Shown in pieces: positions 59,494-64,000 of a stretch of DNA of 64,000 bases. Under the pieces are notes generated by a model. That model was not told the origin of the DNA, did no database searches, and saw only the letters and a program-made list of their open reading frames with translations. The stretch spans positions 1 to 64,000 of the forward strand of contig NZ_PDWN01000014.1 of NCBI RefSeq assembly GCF_010093205.1, written 5' to 3'. Origin of the DNA: Pseudoxanthomonas daejeonensis (GTDB lineage: Bacteria; Pseudomonadota; Gammaproteobacteria; Xanthomonadales; Xanthomonadaceae). Numbering within the stretch: the stretch's first letter is position 1; the number at the start of each line of letters is the position of its first letter. The translations under genes and the position numbers were made by a program.

Positions 59494-61145
59494 GCACCCG
59501 GATCCAGCGCCGGCCCGCACGGCAGGCACTTTCGGGCCTGCGGCACTGGCGCCCGCAACTGTCGACCGAGCACGCGATCCTGGGCGCGGCGCTGTTCTTC
59601 AGCCTGGCCTGCAACGGGTTGTTCTGGCGCAGTGCCCTGGTCGTCCATCCGGGCAACCTGCGCCTTGCACTCGCCCTGTTCGGCACCCTCACCGGCTTGC
59701 ACTGCCTGCTGATGGGGCTGGTGGTGTGGCGCTGGAACGCCAAGCCCGTCCTGGGCGCACTGGTGATCGTGTCCCTGCTGGCCGCGCACTACATGGGCCG
59801 CTACCACCTGTACCTGGACGTGGACATGCTGCGCAACGTGCTGGCCACCGACCGCAGGGAATCGGGAGAACTGCTTACGCCTGCCCTGCTGCTGCCCCTG
59901 CTGCAGGCCACGATCCCCCTCGCCCTGCTGTGGCGCATCCGGCTGCGCCCCGCTCCGCTCGCACGTGCCGTGCTGCGCCGCTCCGCCTTTCTCCTCGGGG
60001 CGCTCGTGGTCACCGCCGGCAGCGCGCTGCTCGCGCAGCAGGACCTGTCGGCGCTGCTGCGCAACCAGCGCGAAGTACGCTACCTGGCCACGCCGGCCAA
60101 CGTCCTGGTCGGGCTGCCGCGCGCGCTGCAGGGGGACAGTCCGCTCCGGCACGCGCCGAAGCTGCCGATCGGAACCGATGCCCACGCCGTGCCGCGCGAA
60201 GCGGGCGGAAAGCCGCGACTGCTCGTGCTCGTCGTCGGCGAAACCGCGCGTGCGGCCAACTGGGGACTGGACGGCTACGCGCGCCAGACCACGCCGGAAC
60301 TGGACCGCATGGGCGTGGTCAACTTCCCGGACATGCATGCGTGCGGCACGGCGACGGAAGTCTCGCTGCCGTGCATGTTCTCGCCCTGGGGCCGGCACGA
60401 TTACGACGAGGACAGGATCCGCGGCCACCAGTCGCTGCTGCACGTGCTGGAAACGGCGGGCATCACGACCCTGTGGCGCGACAACCAGTCAGGCTGCAAG
60501 GGCGTGTGCGAGGGCCTGGCGGTGCAGCGCCTGGATGCCGGCGACGATCCGGCGCTGTGCCCGGGCGGACGCTGCCTGGATGGGATCCTGCTGGACGACC
60601 TGCCCGCCCAGGCGCGGGCGCGCCCGGGCGACCGGGTCATCGTGCTGCACCAGCTCGGCAACCACGGGCCCAGCTACTTCGAGCGCTATCCCAGGCAGTT
60701 CCGCCACTACACGCCGACCTGCGACACCCCCGAGCTGGGCGACTGCAGCCGCGAGCAGATCGTCAACAGCTACGACAACGCGCTGCTCTACACCGACCAC
60801 CTGCTGGCCCGCTCCATCGAGCAGCTCGGTCGGATGGACGACTACGATACGGCGATGATCTACCTGTCCGACCACGGCGAGTCGCTGGGCGAGAAGGGGC
60901 TTTACCTGCACGGCGTGCCCTACGCGATCGCGCCGGACGAGCAGACCCGGGTTCCGATGGCGATGTGGTTCTCCTCGGGCTTCGCCGCCAACCGCAAGCT
61001 CGACGTGGCATGCCTGCGCGCGCGCGCGGAGCGTGCCGCCGACCACGACAACCTGTTCTCCTCGGTGCTGGGCCTGATGCAGGTGGATACCGCGCTGTAC
61101 GACCGGAGCCGGGACCTGTTCGCCGGCTGCGTGCCCGCGGGCTGA
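59490..61145 (+). CDS. eptA: Phosphoethanolamine transferase EptA-type
   Basis: A 551-aa inner-membrane enzyme with five N-terminal helices and a periplasmic sulfatase-fold domain. It adds phosphoethanolamine to lipid A and gives resistance to cationic peptides. Motifs: VGETARAANWGLDGY with Glu251, GTATEVSLPCMFSPWG with the nucleophile threonine (residues 286-290), KGVCEG and SDHGESLGE. Six cysteines in the soluble domain fit disulfides. Translationally coupled to the PAP2 gene. Confidence 0.93.
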   Translation: MSTRIQRRPARQALSGLRHWRPQLSTEHAILGAALFFSLACNGLFWRSALVVHPGNLRLALALFGTLTGLHCLLMGLVVWRWNAKPVLGALVIVSLLAAHYMGRYHLYLDVDMLRNVLATDRRESGELLTPALLLPLLQATIPLALLWRIRLRPAPLARAVLRRSAFLLGALVVTAGSALLAQQDLSALLRNQREVRYLATPANVLVGLPRALQGDSPLRHAPKLPIGTDAHAVPREAGGKPRLLVLVVGETARAANWGLDGYARQTTPELDRMGVVNFPDMHACGTATEVSLPCMFSPWGRHDYDEDRIRGHQSLLHVLETAGITTLWRDNQSGCKGVCEGLAVQRLDAGDDPALCPGGRCLDGILLDDLPAQARARPGDRVIVLHQLGNHGPSYFERYPRQFRHYTPTCDTPELGDCSREQIVNSYDNALLYTDHLLARSIEQLGRMDDYDTAMIYLSDHGESLGEKGLYLHGVPYAIAPDEQTRVPMAMWFSSGFAANRKLDVACLRARAERAADHDNLFSSVLGLMQVDTALYDRSRDLFAGCVPAG

Positions 61146-61229
61146 CCCGGCAACGCCCCCCCTTTCGCGCTTGCGGCGACCGCCGGCAGCCACTAGCCTG
61201 CCGGCACTGCATACCTCCGGGGAACCTTC

Positions 61230-63239
61230 GTGAAACAACGCCACCTGCTGCTCCCGCTCGCGATCGCCGCGTGCGTGCTTTCGCTGTCCGCCTGCAAGAA
61301 GGAAGCCTCGCCCGAAGGCGCACCGACCGCCGCGACCCCGGCCAGCTCCGGCGAGACCGCCGACGAGTTCGTCGCCCGGATCAACGCCGAATACAAGACC
61401 GCCCTGCCGGAGATCAGCGCGGCGCAGTGGCTGTCGCAGACCTACATCACCGAGGACAGCCAGCGGGTGGCGGCCAAGGCCAACGAGCGCGCGCTGACCC
61501 AGCTCAACGTGTGGATCGAGGAAGCCAGGAAGTTCGAAGGCCAGCCGATGTCGGAGGACAGCAAGCGCACCCTGGAGCTGCTGAAGCTCATGAGCGCCAT
61601 GCCCGCGCCCAAGGATCCGGCCAAGCTGGCCGAGCTGACCACCATCGCGGCCAAGATGGAGGGCGCGTACGGCGCCGGCAGCTACTGCACGGGCGAGGGC
61701 GAGGCGAAGAAGTGCCGCCAGCTCGGCGAGCTCGAGGACGTGCTGCGTTCCAGCCGCGACTACGACGCCCAGCTCGACGCCTGGCAGGGCTGGCACTCCA
61801 CCGCCATGCCGATGCGACACGACTACGCGCGCTTCGTCGAACTGGTCAATGAAGGCGCCAAGGAACAGGGCTACGCCGACGCTGGCGCGATGTGGCGCAG
61901 CGGCTACGACATGGCCCCCGACGCCTTCGCCGCCGAAACCGATCGACTGTGGGACCAGGTGCGACCGCTGTACGAGCAGTTGCACTGCTTCGCGCGTGAC
62001 CGCCTGCAGCAGACCTACGGCGTGGAGAAGGGCCAGGTCGGCGCCGGGCTGGTGCCTGCGCACCTGACCGGCAACATGTGGCAGCAGGACTGGGGCAACC
62101 TGTGGGACATCCTGCAGCCCTACCCGGGCGCCGGCAGCCTGGACATCACCAGTTCCCTGGAGAAGCAGTACCAGCAGGACCTGGGCGCGGCGCTGTACAA
62201 GCGCGGCCCCGGTGCCGATGCCAAGGCCCGCTTCGAGGCCGAGCGCGAAGCGCAGCTGCAGGTCGCCAAGCAGATGACCGAGCGGGCGCAGGATTTCTAC
62301 GTGTCGCTGGGCATGCCCAAGCTGCCTGAGAGCTACTGGGCCAAGACCCAGTTCATCAAGCCGCTGGACCGCGACGTGGTCTGCCACGCCAGCGCCTGGG
62401 ACCTGGACATGGCCGGCGACGTGCGCACCAAGATGTGCATCAAGCCCAACGAGGAAGACTTCACCACCATCTACCACGAGCTGGGCCACATCTATTACGA
62501 CCTGGCCTACAACCCGCAGCCGCCGCTGTTCCAGGGCGGTGCCAACGATGGTTTCCACGAGGCCATCGGCGACACCATCGTGCTGGCGATGACCCCGAAG
62601 TACCTGGAGTCGATCGGCCTGGTCGGCGCGCAGCAGCAGAGCCAGGAGGCGCTGATCAACGCGCAGATGCGCATGGCCCTGGCCAAGGTCGCGTTCCTGC
62701 CGTTCGGCCTGATGATCGACCGCTGGCGTTGGGGCGTATTCGACGGTTCGATCGCCCCGGACCACTACAACCAGGCCTGGTGGGACCTCAAGGCCAAGTA
62801 CCAGGGCGTTGCGCCGGCCGGCGCGCGCGGCGAGGAGTTCTTCGATCCGGGCGCCAAGTACCACGTGCCGGGCAACACCCCGTACACGCGCTATTTCCTC
62901 TCGCACGTGCTGCAGTTCCAGTTCTACAAGTCGCTGTGCGAAGCCGCCGGCCAGACCGGCCCGCTGTACGAATGCACCTTCTACGGCAACCCGGAAGCGG
63001 GCAGGAAGTTCCAGGCCATGCTCGCCCATGGCTCCAGCCAGCCGTGGCAGGCCACGCTGAAGGAACTGACCGGCAGCGAGCAGATCGACGGCGGCGCGGT
63101 GCTGGAGTACTTCGCCCCGCTGCAGGAATGGCTCAAGCAGCAGAACCAGGGCAAGCAGTGCGGCTGGCAGGCGACGGCGGCCATCCCCGCGGCTCCGCAG
63201 GCGCCGGCGGCGCCGGAAGCGCCGGCCAAGAAAGGCTGA
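61230..63239 (+). CDS. M2-family peptidyl-dipeptidase (ACE homologue), lipoprotein
   Basis: A 669-aa enzyme like angiotensin-converting enzyme. It cuts dipeptides from C termini. Zinc site HELGH at residues 416-420 (YHELGHIYYDLAY) with the third ligand Glu444 in GFHEAIGDT. The N terminus has lipobox LSAC, so it is likely held in the envelope. Bacterial ACE homologues are known from Xanthomonas. The start is GTG at 61230 after GGGGAA. A proline/alanine tail ends the protein. Confidence 0.93.
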   Translation: MKQRHLLLPLAIAACVLSLSACKKEASPEGAPTAATPASSGETADEFVARINAEYKTALPEISAAQWLSQTYITEDSQRVAAKANERALTQLNVWIEEARKFEGQPMSEDSKRTLELLKLMSAMPAPKDPAKLAELTTIAAKMEGAYGAGSYCTGEGEAKKCRQLGELEDVLRSSRDYDAQLDAWQGWHSTAMPMRHDYARFVELVNEGAKEQGYADAGAMWRSGYDMAPDAFAAETDRLWDQVRPLYEQLHCFARDRLQQTYGVEKGQVGAGLVPAHLTGNMWQQDWGNLWDILQPYPGAGSLDITSSLEKQYQQDLGAALYKRGPGADAKARFEAEREAQLQVAKQMTERAQDFYVSLGMPKLPESYWAKTQFIKPLDRDVVCHASAWDLDMAGDVRTKMCIKPNEEDFTTIYHELGHIYYDLAYNPQPPLFQGGANDGFHEAIGDTIVLAMTPKYLESIGLVGAQQQSQEALINAQMRMALAKVAFLPFGLMIDRWRWGVFDGSIAPDHYNQAWWDLKAKYQGVAPAGARGEEFFDPGAKYHVPGNTPYTRYFLSHVLQFQFYKSLCEAAGQTGPLYECTFYGNPEAGRKFQAMLAHGSSQPWQATLKELTGSEQIDGGAVLEYFAPLQEWLKQQNQGKQCGWQATAAIPAAPQAPAAPEAPAKKG

Positions 63240-63263
63240 GCCAGGGCGTCACCCGTGGAAACG

Positions 63264-63293
63264 ACGAGGCCGGCATTGCCGGCCTCGTTTTTT
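63264..63293 (+). terminator. Rho-independent terminator after the dipeptidase gene
   Basis: ACGAGGCCGGC (63264-63274) pairs with GCCGGCCTCGT (63278-63288) around a 3-base loop, followed by TTTTT. A strong terminator 25 bases after the stop. Confidence 0.92.
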
Positions 63294-63312
63294 GCGGCTG
63301 GCGGGCTGCTCC

Positions 63313-63408
63313 TGTAGGAGCGGGCATGACCGCGACACCGAGGTGGCCGGAGTCGCGGGGACATCGCCCGTGCAGACGGCGTCGGTGCGCGGTCATGCCG
63401 CTCCTACA
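63313..63408. repeat. Inverted pair of B-type REP units
   Basis: Forward B unit 63313-63341 and reverse B unit 63382-63408 (with two single-base losses) face each other across 40 bases, between the convergent dipeptidase and hypothetical genes. Confidence 0.85.
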
Positions 63409-63470
63409 CAGAAACCATGCTGCGACCTGCCATTGCAGGCCCCGCCCACTCGTGTACGAAAGAAGATCCT

Positions 63471-63896
63471 TCAGTGCGCCGGTGATGCCGGCGCGTCGTC
63501 TCCGGTCACCGGCTGCGCCGCGGCCATCTCATCTTCCAGCTGCTTCTCGTAATCGGCCAACGACTTGCCCTGGGTGGCGGCCTCGAGTTCGGCGTCGTCG
63601 CGCAACGCATCGGAGTAGACCAGTTTCACCGGCATGCCCTGCTCGTCATGCAGGCGTTGCGCGCGCCGGATCAGCATCAGCATCTGCGCCGCGCTGTCGC
63701 TGCTGCCGACGATGCGCCCGTCCATGCCCAGCACCCATACCCCGGACTGGCGCACGACGCCGGCCAGAAGGTTGCCATCGCGGTCGCGCAGTTCGGCATG
63801 CGGCTCGATCGGCTGTGCTTCGCCGCGCGACTGGTTGCGCTCGCGCAGTTCCTTGCGCTTGCGTGCATCGCGCTTGGCCTTGGACTGGATCGACAT
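63471..63896 (-). CDS. Hypothetical protein with basic N terminus
   Basis: A 141-aa protein I do not recognise. It starts with a highly charged helix (MSIQSKAKRDARKRKELRER), then a small beta-rich middle (RDRDGNLLAGVVRQSGVWVLGMDGRIVGS) quoted in part as GNLLAGVVRQSGVWVLG, and a helical, acidic C terminus (ADYEKQLEDEMAAAQP). No membrane segment. Codon use fits. It could be a nucleic-acid-associated protein from the basic start; this is a guess. Confidence 0.7.
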   Translation of the reverse strand: MSIQSKAKRDARKRKELRERNQSRGEAQPIEPHAELRDRDGNLLAGVVRQSGVWVLGMDGRIVGSSDSAAQMLMLIRRAQRLHDEQGMPVKLVYSDALRDDAELEAATQGKSLADYEKQLEDEMAAAQPVTGDDAPASPAH

Positions 63897-63917
63897 CGAG
63901 GTACTCCGTGGGGAAGG

Positions 63918-64000
63918 TCAGAGCTGTTCGCCCGGTTCCAGCGTAGGCGAGGATGGCGGCGGCGGGAACCGCGCCGAGACCCGTGCCTCCCAGCGCCAGA
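63918..64000 (-). CDS. C-terminal end of a gene running off the window
   Basis: On the minus strand the last 27 codons of a frame are visible (ending ARFPPPPSSPTLEPGEQL, then TGA at 63918-63920). Its stop is 21 bases before the next start, as in an operon. Proline-rich tail; the gene cannot be named from this. Confidence 0.4.
   Translation of the reverse strand, partial: WRWEARVSARFPPPPSSPTLEPGEQL

Overview
The window is a chromosomal stretch of a high-GC gammaproteobacterium, most likely of the Xanthomonadaceae/Lysobacteraceae (near Lysobacter, Luteimonas or Pseudoxanthomonas). This rests on protein style (an ACE-like M2 peptidase, a xanthomonad-type DUF2007 protein, a QEGLA-motif protein), on GTAG-headed REP repeats like those of Stenotrophomonas and Lysobacter, and on the complete minCDE order. 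Assignment to genus is inference. I see no prophage, insertion sequence, CRISPR array, tRNA or rRNA.

Bases 1-9300 and 24850-30020 form a polyamine catabolism region. It holds two tandem putrescine-type binding lipoproteins, a putrescine-pyruvate aminotransferase (spuC), two glutamine-synthetase-like glutamate-polyamine ligases, the amidase puuD, the oxidase puuB, the aldehyde dehydrogenase puuC, a cupin-type XRE regulator (puuR), an omega-amino-acid:pyruvate aminotransferase and alanine dehydrogenase. Together these can take putrescine through the gamma-glutamyl route or by direct transamination, and return the alanine formed to pyruvate and ammonia.

Bases 9300-24800 are mixed housekeeping and accessory genes: an FNR-box bacteriohemerythrin, an MFS symporter, an RND efflux pair, small membrane proteins, a RIO kinase, a pseudouridine synthase, an outer-membrane protein, a YitT-like protein, dapA, a CHAD protein and the QEGLA zinc-peptidase-like protein. 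Bases 30400-34130 hold a DUF445 protein and a three-gene signalling set (receiver, CheX-like phosphatase with four MshEN-like repeats, EAL protein). Bases 34160-43900 carry rlmKL, a hydrolase/MOSC pair, a murein amidase, tesB, an EF-hand protein, bpt, a nuclease/phosphatase-fold lipoprotein and purT.

Bases 44000-47970 are a compact membrane-centred operon (SPFH, small membrane protein, Arc-like RHH protein, DUF4177, 40-aa peptide, CPBP protease, PH-like protein, VanY-type peptidase) led by a promoter that overlaps a TGATATC direct repeat. Next come an FNR-box cytochrome b561, an AlkA-type glycosylase, an SRPBCC protein, a DesK/DesR-like two-component pair whose regulator has a near-perfect duplicate of its 3' end, minCDE, an OmpR-type two-component pair divergent from PAP2-eptA (lipid A phosphate chemistry), and the M2 dipeptidase.

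The most unusual signals are non-coding. Two copies of a structured element, with a conserved core and different but paired outer stems, sit in sense orientation just before puuB and puuC. A GTAG-headed REP family occurs in inverted pairs and twice supplies the stop codon of the gene upstream.
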